Assembly: GCF_905404315.1 (NCBI RefSeq)
Contig: NC_066310.1
Coordinates: 1,550,001 to 1,614,000, forward strand
DNA: 64,000 nt
Direction of reading: 5' to 3'
Origin: Leptidea sinapis
Taxonomy: Eukaryota > Arthropoda > Insecta > Lepidoptera > Pieridae
Numbering within the stretch: the first letter of the stretch is position 1; every line of letters starts with the position of its first letter. The translations under genes were made by a program, and so were the position numbers. Positions 10,852 to 20,439 of this stretch are shown here, piece by piece. The notes beneath the pieces are model-generated. The model was not told where the DNA came from. It did not search any database and worked only from the letters and a program-made list of their open reading frames with translations.

Positions 10852-10933
10852 ATAAATTTTGTTTTCAAATTTATTTGTGTAATTAATCCCAGAAGTGGGG
10901 GGTTATCACTTCAAAAACATAACAAATTGTTTA

Positions 10934-11833
10934 TATTCTCCATATACAGACAAAAATCTATGAAGTACTTTTTTGGATTCCGTGTTGTTTATAAGCAAAT
11001 TTTCTAATGTCCAGTAGGTACATTGTGACGATATTATTATATTGGATACAACTAAATTAAATATTATAAAACAAATAAATCCACGTGATAGTGCTTGTCT
11101 AAGAGATGAAAGTAAAGAAATCTTTGAAGATTGAGTTTATCCAAACAATGTAACCTTTCTTAATCTTCCTCTTCACAAATTGAATCAAGGATCTTCCTTG
11201 TACGTAGCAGACGCTTTGTACATTGTCGTATATTAGTTGCTAAGTGGCGTGTTTATAATTCACTTTATTTTGCATATTATATCCATGTGAATTGTCATTT
11301 CCTTGTTTAAAAATATAAATTGAGAATCTTTTAAGCTTTATGGTACATATGACATGACTCTTTTTACTTTTAAAATGTCTTTACTGTAAAAAGTTGTTCA
11401 GAGACCAATAAAACGTTTATTAATTGTATATTTTTCTCATTCAACGAAATCGATGTTGATGTTATCAATGTTTAATATATTAATTAATTGATAATTGCAG
11501 CACATTATTCATGACTATTACTGTTTTATATAATGTGTGTTAGAATATCTATAATAATGGAATATGAAATTCTTTTATTAAAAAATATTACTATTGCAAG
11601 TTTAAGAAGCTATTGAGAAATAAGGATATGTTTAATTAAAATATATAATTAAATAAGTTCAATAATTCAACATTTTGAAGATGCTAGCACAAAATTATTA
11701 ACTAGGCTTTATTTAGGGTTTAACCAAGGCTATTAACATACATATCAAAGAACTGAAAAGCTAACATAATAACAGCATTTTTATCCGGCTTCAGGATCAG
11801 AATTAGATTGCTTGGAATATTAATAATACATTT
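10934..11833. other. AT-rich sequence, no feature recognised
   Basis: No repeat family, RNA or reading frame that I can support. Confidence 0.5.
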
Positions 11834-11847
11834 TATATTTCAACCTA

Positions 11848-12003
11848 GTAATTATTATGACGGGTACTCACGATAAATACGTATTTTATTTATTTGGTGC
11901 CAAATGACGACACCTTGGCACCGAATTAATAAAATATACATCGTAAGTACCCGTCATAATTATAACAATGTTAAAGTTACGCGATGATAAAAGTTTAAAA
12001 ACA
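11848..12003. mobile_element. Hairpin-bearing insert with 14-bp flanking repeats
   Basis: The insert is flanked by TATATTTCAACCTA at 11834-11847 and again at 12004-12017. It contains an inverted repeat: left arm ATTATGACGGGTACTCACGA through TTTGGTGCC (to 11902), right arm GGCACCGAATT through CGTAAGTACCCGTCATAAT (11917-11960), around a 14-nt loop. After the hairpin it ends A-rich (GATAAAAGTTTAAAAACA). A direct repeat of this length plus an A-rich end fits reverse-transcribed insertion of a hairpin RNA. A DNA foldback element is the alternative. Confidence 0.6.
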
Positions 12004-12203
12004 TATATTTCAACCTACACATAATTACACAGTACCAAGTGTTGTTGCAATATGTTATGTTACTGTCACTCCCATGTTCAATAAATATTCTATTTTCTAT
12101 TCATGACCTTCGTTCTACATAATATCATCTCAGGGATTAAAGGTTACGTGGTCTCTGTCACCACCCATTGCTTGCAGGTTGCAGTGACCAATGTGATACA
12201 GGG

Positions 12204-12448
12204 CCTAGATATTTTCATAGATAATTTGTACGCCTAGATAGAGCCTCTTGCTGCTAAACAAACGATGGAAACAGGCCAGGTTTATTACTTTAGTGTGCGT
12301 GACAAGCTACGTCTTACACTCGCGATTTGTATGTCACTTTGTGTAAGACTGCGTGCATTGCTCAAAATAGAAGCTCAACTGTCAACCTCAATTTTTACGA
12401 CATTTTCAGAGCTGTCATAATGTATCTATATATGTAAATGATCTAAGG
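12204..12448. mobile_element. MITE-F copy 1
   Basis: Shares order and sequence with 24886-25117: TACGCCTAGATAGAGCCTCT, AACAGGCCAGGTTTATTACT, TTTAGTGTGCGTGACAAGCT, then TTTTCAGAGCTGTCAT and ATGTAAATGATCTAAG. The ends are imperfect inverted repeats (about 26 bp, more worn here than in copy 2). No coding sequence. Confidence 0.7.
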
Positions 12449-12900
12449 ATTTTTTTAGACTTTTATAGTATCAGTGGCAGGTTACAATCCTGGTTGCAGC
12501 AACCGTTAGATATGTTTTAAGTATTATAATTAGTAAAAAACAGGCCACAAGTCCTAACTTATTACTACAATTTAGTTTGTTCTTTTGATTGTATTTCAAC
12601 TGGTTTTGATATTTGACATTGTGTGACTAATAGATATTAGTAACAATAAGTAGATACTTATTATTATTATTGTACTCGAATTTCTTTTATTTTTATTTTG
12701 TACTAAGATAGGGGAAGGGACTGGACCTCACGACATAGAGAATCCTAGTGTGAGGCCAGAATACTTGTAAAATTAAAATTACTTACTTTGTACCAATGTA
12801 TACTTTGTAACAGATATTTTTGTAACAACTATGTAACTAATATTGTACCCCAATAAATTATTCTTATTCTTATTCCATTCTTATTGTGTGACTAGTACCT
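12449..12900 (+). mobile_element. Probable LINE 3' tail (TTATTC repeat)
   Basis: Ends in CCCCAATAAATTATTCTTAT followed by further TTATTC units to about 12893. An AATAAA plus short-unit tail is the usual 3' end of an insect LINE. The upstream AT-rich sequence holds no recognisable frame, so the family is not assigned. Confidence 0.4.
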
Positions 12901-13498
12901 ATAATCTATAAGACTAAGCTTTTAAATTGTATCTATTATTATATTCTTTTTATGGACAACTACACTAGCGCATTAGGTTTACCCTGTTATGTTAGTGTAA
13001 AATTGAAATTATAATAAATAAATAAATAAATGAACTTGAACTCCTAATTATCAAATATTTTCTAGAAAAAACGAATGTTTAGTATAACAATATTATTTTA
13101 TCTTACCCTCAAGTATTTACTGTTTATTTAAAGCCTATCTTAATTGATATAAATCATGAAAATCCCACGACAAATAGGTTGGAGTGCTTCGTAAATACGT
13201 TAATCTCATGCTCGAATATAAATATCACTTGAATGTATCAATATACAAAAACAAATCACATATTTGTTAAATAATATTTGTATATTTGTAAGCATCTGTC
13301 TTATATGGCCTAATTAGTTCGATTCCTGCTACCATAAAGTATGTATTTTCAAAATTAATTGCCATGAAATATTTGTAATAATAAAACCTTATCCTGCCAT
13401 AAATATGTAAACAAAGAAAAAATTGCAAATAAAATTTATTACTCTTACAGTGTGTTAGTTTAACTGATAAATATAAAACAATTTAAAATATAAAAAGT
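12901..13498. other. AT-rich sequence with a TAAA run
   Basis: A run of AATA/AAAT units at 13011-13031 could be another LINE or SINE tail. A weak box B-like AGTTCGATTCCTGC lies at about 13317-13330. Nothing else is supportable. Confidence 0.4.
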
Positions 13499-13717
13499 TT
13501 ATTCGAAGTGGTCTCCATTGACTGCAATACAGTCCTTTTAACGTTGAGGCCAGTTATCAATAGAAGCACGCACTCTTTCAATGGGAAAATTCTTCACTTT
13601 CAATCGTACGGATTGTTTTAGAGACTCCACATTATCATGGCGTACTCTCTTTAACTAACCATAAATCATAATCTAGCGTGTTAAGATCTGGACTAGATGA
13701 CGGCCAGTACGGCAGTA
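13499..13717 (-). pseudogene. Tc1/mariner-superfamily transposase C-terminus
   Basis: Minus-strand remnant reading YWPSSSPDLNTLDYDLW, the region around the third catalytic acidic residue of IS630-Tc1-mariner transposases, with the final D of the triad position still present (SPDLN-x2-D). After two stops and a frameshift it continues DNVESLKQSV..NFPIERVRASIDNWPQR and ends GDHFE at the natural stop (13499). The N-terminal DNA-binding half and the first two catalytic positions are missing. It is a different element from the mariner at 58 kb, which ends differently. Confidence 0.65.
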
Positions 13718-13732
13718 GTTATTTCGATTTTA

Positions 13733-13950
13733 CCAATGCAGTGCCGCACAAAATTCTTGAAAAACACAAAAATTCTCAGCGGCACTACAATTACGCTCGT
13801 CACCTAGAGATATAAGATGCTAAGTTTCATTTGCCCATTAATTTCATTAGATACGGCGCCCTTCAGACCGAAACACAATACTGCTTACACATTACTGCTT
13901 CACGGTAGAAATAGGCACCCGCGTTGTGGCAAGCCTCAAACTGGTAAAAA
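13733..13950 (-). mobile_element. SINE-A copy, minus strand
   Basis: Read in reverse: CCACAACG..GGTGCCTATTTCTACCGTGAA, the AGTAATGTGTAAGCAGTATT stem-loop (damaged on one side), GGGCGCCGTATCTAATG, and TGCCGCTGAGA with its partner GCGGCAC. The 3' tail is missing and the end is abrupt at 13733. Confidence 0.75.
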
Positions 13951-14097
13951 ACCTACCTTTCCTACTAATCTTTAAAGCATTATAAGTAAGTGCCAAATAT
14001 CAAGATGAAAATATGCTGAGCCAATTTTCAACTTTCAACATTATTGATCAAATTAAAAAAAGTTTAATCACTTTATGACTTACTCGTATTATAAAAT

Positions 14098-14152
14098 ATA
14101 TGCCCCAGACCTCAGAATAACGGGCGCAAGAAACTCGGCGGGTTTCTCCTTT
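14098..14152 (-). mobile_element. LINE-E 3' UTR scrap
   Basis: Reverse complement reads CCCGCCGAGTTTCTTGCGCC and TCTGAGGTCTGGGGCATA, matching the LINE-E UTR at 19.9 kb and 56.3 kb. Only about 55 bp remain. Confidence 0.55.
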
Positions 14153-14821
14153 TATAAATAAAATTTTGAGAAAATACTATTTATTACTTACATAACCTGA
14201 GAACTGTCGTTCCATTCTCAATTTGTTATAGAAACTTTGACAACACAAATATATTTTTGTTTGTTTCCGGTGTTAATATTATATGTTTTTTTTACCTACT
14301 AGACTTAGCTTTATAATATGAATCTGTCTACCTTTCGTCTTCATCATGAGAACAGAGCAACTAATTTATCAGAACTCTTAATTATTATTACATATAGTCA
14401 TCAAACGTCGTCGTTAAAAAAAAATATTATAAACACAATACAACGATAAAAAATCCGATGCCCTCAAGATGATATTAATTATTGACAATTCAACTTTTAT
14501 ACTGATTATCTTATGATCGGGGAAATTCATAATTGTCACATAACTAACCACTACTAATTATCACTACTTAAACCGGAAAAACTGGCCATTTCCGAGATCA
14601 CGTAAACAAAGTTTCCACGTGTTTCCGTTTTCGACGAGATGACGCGTTCACATCATAGTTCCACGACAAACGGAAAAAATCAGGCAATGAACGATCTTGC
14701 CAGAATTTCACCCTGGACCCTTATGTGGTGTCCCAAAGAGTCTTGTTGAATCAACCCTTGATACATCATGTATATAAATACATGAAAAAAAATGAGTATA
14801 CAAATATATAATACATGAGTA
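14153..14821. other. Unrecognised DNA
   Basis: Low-GC sequence. A short CpG-richer patch at about 14575-14665 (CGTGTTTCCGTTTTCGACGA) is unexplained. No ORF above 62 codons. Confidence 0.45.
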
Positions 14822-14839
14822 TTTATATAAATACCTTGG

Positions 14840-15103
14840 CATTTTCTTTGGTAAACGCGAATGTTACACATTTAAATAAAACACTATAAAAGTATTTAAA
14901 ACGCGTGTAATTGTAACTGTGTTTTTATATTAGATTTTTGCATAAAAGTTATATTTTATTATTATCCCCCTGAAAACGAGATCTGGAAAGGTCGTAAAAC
15001 GTAAGTTTATTTAAAATAATAATAAAAATGTAAGTTTTAGGCAAAAATCTAGTGTAAAAACACAGTTACAATAACACGAGTTTTAATCCTTTAAAGTGTT
15101 TTA
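14840..15103. mobile_element. Long-TIR element with 18-bp flanking repeats
   Basis: Arms of about 75 bp are inverted copies: 14877 onward TAAAACACTATAAAAG..GTAATTGTAACTGTG..TAGATTTTTGC, and the complement of 15020-15103. The centre reads CCCCCTGAAAACGAGATCTG. TTTATATAAATACCTTGG occurs at 14822-14839 and at 15100-15117. A related half-element lies at 49655-49800. No coding sequence; non-autonomous. Confidence 0.7.
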
Positions 15104-15117
15104 TATAAATACCTTGG

Positions 15118-15640
15118 TAGGGACCCATATCGCGTATTGCTGTCATCTCTGGTCTGGCGCACCGTGTATCAGCTCCATCCATTTGACCACCTACAACGCA
15201 GAGCAGATCGAATTGTCCCAGTGCTCTGTGAACGGCTGGATCACTTGGCGTTGCGTAGCGACGGCGCTTCATTGCGTGTCTTCTAACGCATTTATCACTT
15301 GAAGTGTTCCGAAGAGCTGTTCAACCTGATTACTGTCGCTGAATTCCACCTTAAAGGAAACGCCACATAAAAGGATATCAACCCACCATCTGGATGTGTG
15401 GCAGTCCTCCACAGTGCGGATTCAAGGAGCTTTCTTCCACGTAAAGGTGTGAAACTTGTGCACTCTTTCCGAGACGATACGACATCCCGGTACCGACATC
15501 CGATACAAAAAAGCAAAAAAGGGCTGCAGGCCTTAAAGGCTGGCAACGTTCATGTGATTTCTCAGGTGTTCCAAGAGAATGTGGGCGGCCGTCACCAATT
15601 AATACTAGTTGATCCTTACGATCGTCTGTCGTAAAAAAAA
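15118..15640 (+). pseudogene. LINE-B 3' end, plus strand
   Basis: Begins exactly at the end of the 18-bp repeat flanking the preceding element. Decayed plus-strand protein: HLWSGAP.. then QRRADRI-like, VLCERLDHLALR-like, CSEELFNLI, SGCVAVLHS, and SFLPRKGVKL, with several frame changes. The upstream reverse-transcriptase domain is absent (5'-truncated). It ends at GACGATACGAC.., CAAGAGAATGTGGGCGG and a short A run at about 15634. Confidence 0.75.
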
Positions 15641-16125
15641 TTAATGTTAAAAACTCCAAATAGCTGAGCAATTCGAGTAGGTTTCAAACCGAAACGGAAT
15701 AATGCTTGCATATTACTTCTCCATTCTGAACCCACTCAGTCAACATTAGATTAAAAAAATAGCTATATTAATATACATAATACACTAAAAGTTAACAAAG
15801 TTGTGAACCTTTACTGTATTACGGTAGCAGTTAATATTTCGCTTTTCATACGAGTATCTTTATGGCTTTAGACGAAAACCTGTTTGTTCAATTATCTTTA
15901 TTGTATGGCAATCGTTGTACTTCCTTATACATGATCATTAAGAGTCGTAGTTAAGAACTAGATACTCGAGTCATTATTACTTCGTTCTGTCTGTCTGTTT
16001 TACTTAAAGAAATATTATTTTTAAACCATACTTGGTCTTCAGATATTAAGACGGTAACTTATTCTTCACTGCTACCGAACACTGCGACCACAATCAACAA
16101 ACTATGATATCGACTTTCACATTCA
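15641..16125. other. AT-rich sequence, no feature recognised
   Basis: Nothing supportable. Simple CTGTCTGTCTG run at about 15985-15995. Confidence 0.45.
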
Positions 16126-16335
16126 GATGTTTGGTGATCCTCTAAAATTCGGTTTTCAAGAAGTTTTCTTTCACCTACAAATAGATTGTGAAAAGATCTT
16201 TATGTGCTGGTGTTTCCATCATGTGTATCTTCTAAAAAAAGGTGTACGCTCACCTAAGAAACCGGTATCTCATGTAATTCCTCTCATGCTTTAATTTGTA
16301 TGGCAATCGAACGATTGCTGGGTCACCTAGTTATG
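16126..16335 (+). mobile_element. LINE-B tail, highly diverged
   Basis: Keeps the order GGTGATCCTCTAAAATTCGG, TTTTCAAGAAGTTTTCTTTC, GCTGGTGTTTCCATC and AAGGTGTACGCTCACC, each a worn match to the LINE-B tail at 7.3 kb. Ends near GGGTCACCTAG. Far older than the other copies. Confidence 0.5.
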
Positions 16336-16440
16336 ATATATAAAGCGAAATAGCTCATACATACAGGTGATTACACCCTACTGAAATATGTTTCAGAGAA
16401 TATTTATTTTTAAATTTTTAGTTACCTACATTTTTATGTT

Positions 16441-16655
16441 AGAGTATGACAAACGTGCTTCAAGTCTCCTGATATTAAGTGATCACCGTCACCCACATTC
16501 TCCTACAACACCAGCGGTATCTCAAAATAGGTGTTATCTTTTTAGAAAAGTGCGTGCGCTATTTTTTAAGGTATACTTTCTAATATTTTCTCTCATTTTC
16601 GCTCATTGCATAGTTTCAGTCGAAGAAAGTTTCTTAACAACCGTACTGTAGAGGA
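16441..16655 (-). mobile_element. LINE-B tail, diverged, facing the previous one
   Basis: Reads backwards as the LINE-B 3' UTR and C-terminus: AAACGTGC, AAGTGATCACCGTCACCCAC, ATTCTCCTACAACACCAGCG, and further right GAAGAAAGTTTCTTAACAACCG. It forms a tail-to-tail pair with 16126-16335, about 100 bp apart. Confidence 0.55.
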
Positions 16656-16824
16656 ATTACTTGAATATGTTTATTATTGGGTACGGAAATTTTTTTGTTA
16701 ACAAATTTTTTTTTTCACTTTTAGTTGGGTAGTTGTTTTCCACGAGTATGGGCAACGTATCTCATGACAATTCGAATAAGGTAAGGCATGGCTAGACCAT
16801 TTCAATCAGGAGTTGGAGACAGTA

Positions 16825-17150
16825 ACCACTGGGATGCTCCTTTGCACAGGATGCCGGCTAGATTATGAGTACCACAACGGCGCCTATTTCTGTCATGAAG
16901 CAGTAACGTGTAAGCATTACTCTGTTTCGGTCTGAAGAGCGCCGTAGCTAGTGAACTGGGCAAATGAGATTTGACATCATATGTCGACAAATTATGTGGT
17001 GACGATCGCAGTTGTAGTACCGCTCAGAATTTTTGAGTTTTTCAATAATCCTGAGCGGCACTGCATTGTAATGGTCAGGGCGTATCAATTCTCATCAGCT
17101 GAACGTCCTGCTCGACTCGTCCCTAATTTTCATAAAATAAAAAAAAAATA
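16825..17150 (+). mobile_element. SINE-A copy, full length
   Basis: Runs from CCACTGGGATGCTCCTTTGC to a TTTTCATAAAATAAAAAAAA tail. All landmarks are present. Its 3' segment CATCAGCTGAACGTCCTGCT (17093-17112) was used to compare the SINE-A and LINE-B tails. Confidence 0.85.
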
Positions 17151-17339
17151 GTTGTGATGCCAACCTTACGCATTCATCACCAGATCATATCCATTGTACT
17201 GGTATCATTATAAGACTTTGAATTTAGTAAGAGACTTACGACTGAATGGTATTTTTCATCTGCTCCACTTCATAAAATTGAAGAAAGTATTACTGTAAGT
17301 CTTTCAGACGTCATCAGTCGACCAGACGTCTTAACACAC

Positions 17340-17636
17340 GTCTTAACGAAAACAATACGCACTTTGAAATGAAGATGGGTAGGCCACTTTATGAGGGATG
17401 AAACACCAAAATGGACTAGAGCAATAACTGAATGGTACCCCAGAGGAGATAAAAGGAATAGAGGAAGACAGTTCATACGATGGGGAATGAACTAAAACAG
17501 ATAGGAGGACCACTATGGACTAGAATAACAAGGAACCGTAAAGAATGGAAGACCTTGGAGGAGGCCTTTGTCGAAGGACAAACAGTTAACAGAAAGAGGA
17601 CACAGACTGTTCAAAAGTTACTGCAAATAATTAAGG
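17340..17636 (+). pseudogene. RTE-like LINE C-terminus
   Basis: Plus-strand tail of an RTE-type ORF2 protein: GHFMRDETPKWTRAITEWYP, RGDKRNRGRQFIRWG, then in a shifted frame NELKQIGGPLWTRITRNRKE, WKTLEEAFVEGQT. The basic GRQ-RW block and the W-x2-LEEAFVEGQT ending are characteristic of this clade in Lepidoptera. A frameshift lies in RW-GNEL at about 17478-17484. It ends where the next LINE's tail begins (17637). Polymerase motifs are missing. Confidence 0.7.
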
Positions 17637-18777
17637 CGATGGTAATAATAACTTTTTATTTCTCACCAACAACCAAAATTACAATATAGCGAAAACTTAA
17701 AAATACAGGGGATACATAAGTTTTGGTCGTGGATCGCTGGTGCCTGTGGTAGGTAATAAAATACCTGTATTACTGGTCACCAGGATTCCACTTTTACACA
17801 GTGACTAAAAGCTTCAAATTCCAAAGGATAGAGGTAAATGTGTGTGTGTGTGTAAAGAAGTCCAGAAGTCTCTCTGTATGACAGTAATCTTGCAAAAGGA
17901 GCCATTCGTGTGCAGTTGACCGACATGTGTCCATACCATTAGACCATACAAACATAACACCTTGTGTAGCTTATTATAAAGGTACAGTCCCAGAAACAGA
18001 AAGAATCTGCGGCTAAATGATGTCCTTACCTTCGTAGATACTGCCACAAGATGATTGCGGCGAGTAGACTCTGGCTTAAACTCTGTTAAAGGGTGCTGTT
18101 TGATAACAATCGTCAATATGAAGAGTTGCCTGACTTTCAGAACTTGGCAGTATTCATAAAGTTCTGTTGTGGGATACAGGCGAGGCTTAAAACAACATAC
18201 CTTCAAGACAGCCCTCTGTGCACGCTCCACCAAGAGAAAGTGAGATTTTGCAGCACCACCCCATGTCGTAATGCAATAATTCAAAATAGTTTGGCATATC
18301 GCTAAATATACCATTTTCATAATGTTATCATCGGCAGAGTGACGTAATCGCCGGAACATAAAAATAAGCTTACGTACTCGGCCTGACAAGTATTCTACAT
18401 GGGGCGTGAAAGTCAAGTTTTGGTCAAGAACTACCCCCAGATATTTGATGGATGTTACTTTTTCAATGGAGCGAATACCAGCTGAAATTTGACCGTCATT
18501 TGGTAAAACAGGGATTTGTAAGGAGTCTTCGTCTTTATGGATGAAATGGATCATTTTAGTTTTAGCTACGTTTAAGGTCAGGAGATTTTCTTTAAGCCAT
18601 TTATTTGCTGCGTTAAATCCATCTTGAGCAACACTCTACGTCCCGGACAGCGTTCCGGAAGGAAATACCAATGCTGTATCATCTGCGTAAGAAAATACTT
18701 TTCCATTATATAATTTAAAATTGCATAGGTTGTTTACGTATACCAAGAACAAGCTCGGGCCAAGACTATATATATAT
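17637..18777 (-). pseudogene. 5'-truncated Jockey-like LINE with RT catalytic motif
   Basis: Minus strand, about 1.1 kb. The 5' edge at about 18777 enters mid-polymerase: GPSLFLVYVNNL, then FSYADDTALVF, the Y-A-D-D catalytic motif. A stop in the SGTLSG*SVAQDG region breaks the frame. The frame at 18554-17814 is open for 246 codons: KYLGVVLDQNLTFTPHV (motif after the palm), a thumb-like segment with ILNYCITTWGGA, and a variable tail. The 3' UTR carries a CA run (17838-17852 as TG on the plus strand) and ends in AGAAATAAAAAGTTATTATT. It was copied by reverse transcription (5' truncation, A-rich end). Dead because the polymerase N-terminal half and endonuclease are gone. Confidence 0.8.
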
Positions 18778-18789
18778 TATATATGGGCA

Positions 18790-18905
18790 ATAATATAGTT
18801 ATGTAAGATAAGTTAATTAAGTAAAATGTTTTATAGTATGTGTATTAGTTAGTAAATTTTTATGTTTTGCTAACTGTAATAAAGGCTTTATTATTATTAT
18901 TATTA
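18790..18905 (+). mobile_element. LINE 3' tail with TTA repeat
   Basis: AACTGTAATAAAGGCTTTAT is followed by TTA units to 18905, a typical LINE AATAAA-plus-short-repeat tail. No coding part remains. It abuts the 5' edge of the opposing LINE across a TA-rich run. Confidence 0.5.
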
Positions 18906-18974
18906 TGCACATATAGAAAATCAACTTGTACACAATAACTCTTAAGTTTTTAGTTATTAATTACATTTCCTTTT

Positions 18975-19203
18975 TTTTGGCGTAGGTACTCGTGTAAGAT
19001 ATTGAGTATTTGACGTTTAAGTATTATTGTTGCATCACTTTGCATATATTGTAATTGAAATTATTTGCTAAACGATGAAGCTTTAAATGTTGAATTAAAA
19101 GATTGGCAATGAATTTCTTACCACTTCTTCTCATTAAAGATATTTGTTGTTATTTCCTTGACCTACATTAAAATTGATTTTGATTTGATTTGATTTGAAC
19201 GGT
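18975..19203 (+). mobile_element. LINE-D 3' end
   Basis: TCGTGTAAGATATTGAGTAT, then TGGCAATGAATTTCTT, ACTTCTTCTCATTA, and a terminal CCTTGACCTACATTAAA..GATTTTGATTTGATTTG. The last parts match the copies at 23.6 kb and 61.2 kb. Untranslated tail only. Confidence 0.7.
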
Positions 19204-19429
19204 AAGATAAAACACAACATTGATATCATATTCAGCATATGAACGTAACAAACTCTTCCACCTATAAGTCAACTCTCTCAGTACAATGAGCTTCATCATA
19301 TAACCATGAACACTGCATGGTAGTACCCACATGCTACTTTAAGTAATATCTACCGCATTTTCAACAAGATTTCTCCAGGGAGCCTGACTGGCTGAGTGTG
19401 TGATCTTTTACTCCCCTTAATGTGACCGA

Positions 19430-19990
19430 ATGAGAGTGCATTTAATGTTAAATGTAGATGTAGCTTGTATTAGTTATGGTTCAAATATATTTTAACATCT
19501 TGACTATTGCTTCTCAATACATTCTTGATAATGTAATGTATGTTCATAGGATTCAATGAATTTGCTAGAAATTGTCATAACCATAATGTTAACACCAGGA
19601 ACAGACATAAACTTATAATGCCTACTACTCTAATGCTAAGTCGAGTTAGTAAGTCTTTTGTGAGGCGATGTATATGCTTTTACAACAAGATCCCAGATAA
19701 TGTTTAAAACAAAAGTATTACAATATTCAAAAGAATTGTTCAAAAACTTTTGTGTGGTAAAGGTTACTATAACACAAATGACTTTCTTAATGAAGCCACG
19801 GATTGGGAATGGAGCGACCGCCCTCAGGCTATTTAATAATAAGTTTAAGTGTACAATATTACTTTGTAAAAATATTTTTTGAAGAAAAAAAAAAGCCCGC
19901 TGAGTTCTTCTCAGGTCTGAGGCATTATTTTTGGAATGTGTGGTAGTTTTTGACTTTCAATAAGCGATGTCACATCCTATTTTGAATCAA
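19430..19990 (+). pseudogene. LINE-E C-terminus and 3' UTR
   Basis: Plus-strand decayed protein: SQYILDNVMYVH, then after a frameshift NVNTRNRHKLIMPTT, RVSKSFVRRCICFYNKIPDN, a stop, KSITIFKRIVQKLLCGKGYY, NTNDFLNEATDWEW and a stop. This is the C-terminal region of an insect LINE ORF2, ending in the Y-x(4)-DFLN-x3-W pattern. The UTR GCCCGCTGAGTTCTTCTCAG..GGTAGTTTTTGACTTTCAAT follows to about 19990. Polymerase motifs are absent. Confidence 0.7.
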
Positions 19991-20000
19991 CTCCCACCGG

Positions 20001-20056
20001 GAGTTTCGACGTTTTCACAGCTGTCATAGTCTGTCTAGACACAAAATGATCTAAAG
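20001..20056 (+). mobile_element. MITE-F right-end fragment
   Basis: GTTTTCACAGCTGTCATAGT, CTGTCTAGAC and AAAATGATCTAAAG match the right end of MITE-F at 25.08-25.12 kb. The rest is missing; it directly follows the LINE-E tail. Confidence 0.6.
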
Positions 20057-20206
20057 AAAATTGTTTTAAAATCATAGGAACAGATTTACATTTTAACGAA
20101 AAAACAATGTTTAACCATTGGTGAACTATCATTGTCTAACTGCCGTTGCCAATATACTATCTACAGATAGAGATAAATTACTACCTTCTACTGTCAGTAA
20201 TAAGCT

Positions 20207-20364
20207 GTCCCAATATACCCGATAAGTCATTCTTATCGCCTTATATTGGGACGCGTGAATTGCAATTTCCATACAAACTTATACCGCTGGTAAGCTATAC
20301 GTCGTCCCATTGTCAGACAGCGTGCACGGATGAGGTGAATTACCGTCGATAAGTTTATTGGGAC
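20207..20364. repeat. Motif GTCCCAATATA in three alternating copies
   Basis: GTCCCAATATACCCGATAAG (20207-20226) faces CTTATCGCC..TATATTGGGAC (20232-20252) across a 5-6-nt loop. A third, inverted-sense copy CGATAAGTTTATTGGGAC lies at 20347-20364. This arrangement resembles a small inverted-repeat element with a duplicated end. Confidence 0.6.
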
Positions 20365-20439
20365 AGAAAAGTCAACGAGAGTTACGGTTTTTATCTCAAG
20401 TAAGAGATAGACTGAATATTGTGTACGGCCGTAATAAAA

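Larger units (their letters stand above)
10398..10933. mobile_element. PAL element, complete 536-bp palindrome
   Basis: Near-perfect inverted repeat along its whole length. Outer ends read TAAACAATTT..ATGTTTTAAAG on the left and AACATAACAAATTGTTTA on the right. Inside lie GTGATAACCCTCACTTCTGGG, a tRNA-like block, and a 75-bp inner arm (CATCTACAGGATCTACTTTA and its complement), meeting at a short AT-rich centre (10655-10675). Each arm has its own tRNA-like cloverleaf, pointing outward. Partial copies lie at 34.64-35.04 kb and 50.52-50.73 kb. It has no coding capacity, so if mobile it depends on enzymes in trans. Confidence 0.8.

Noticed and set aside
17814..18554. 246-codon ORF as a host protein
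   Set aside because: It carries LGVVLD after an upstream YADD and an A-rich 3' end, so it is a LINE reverse-transcriptase remnant.
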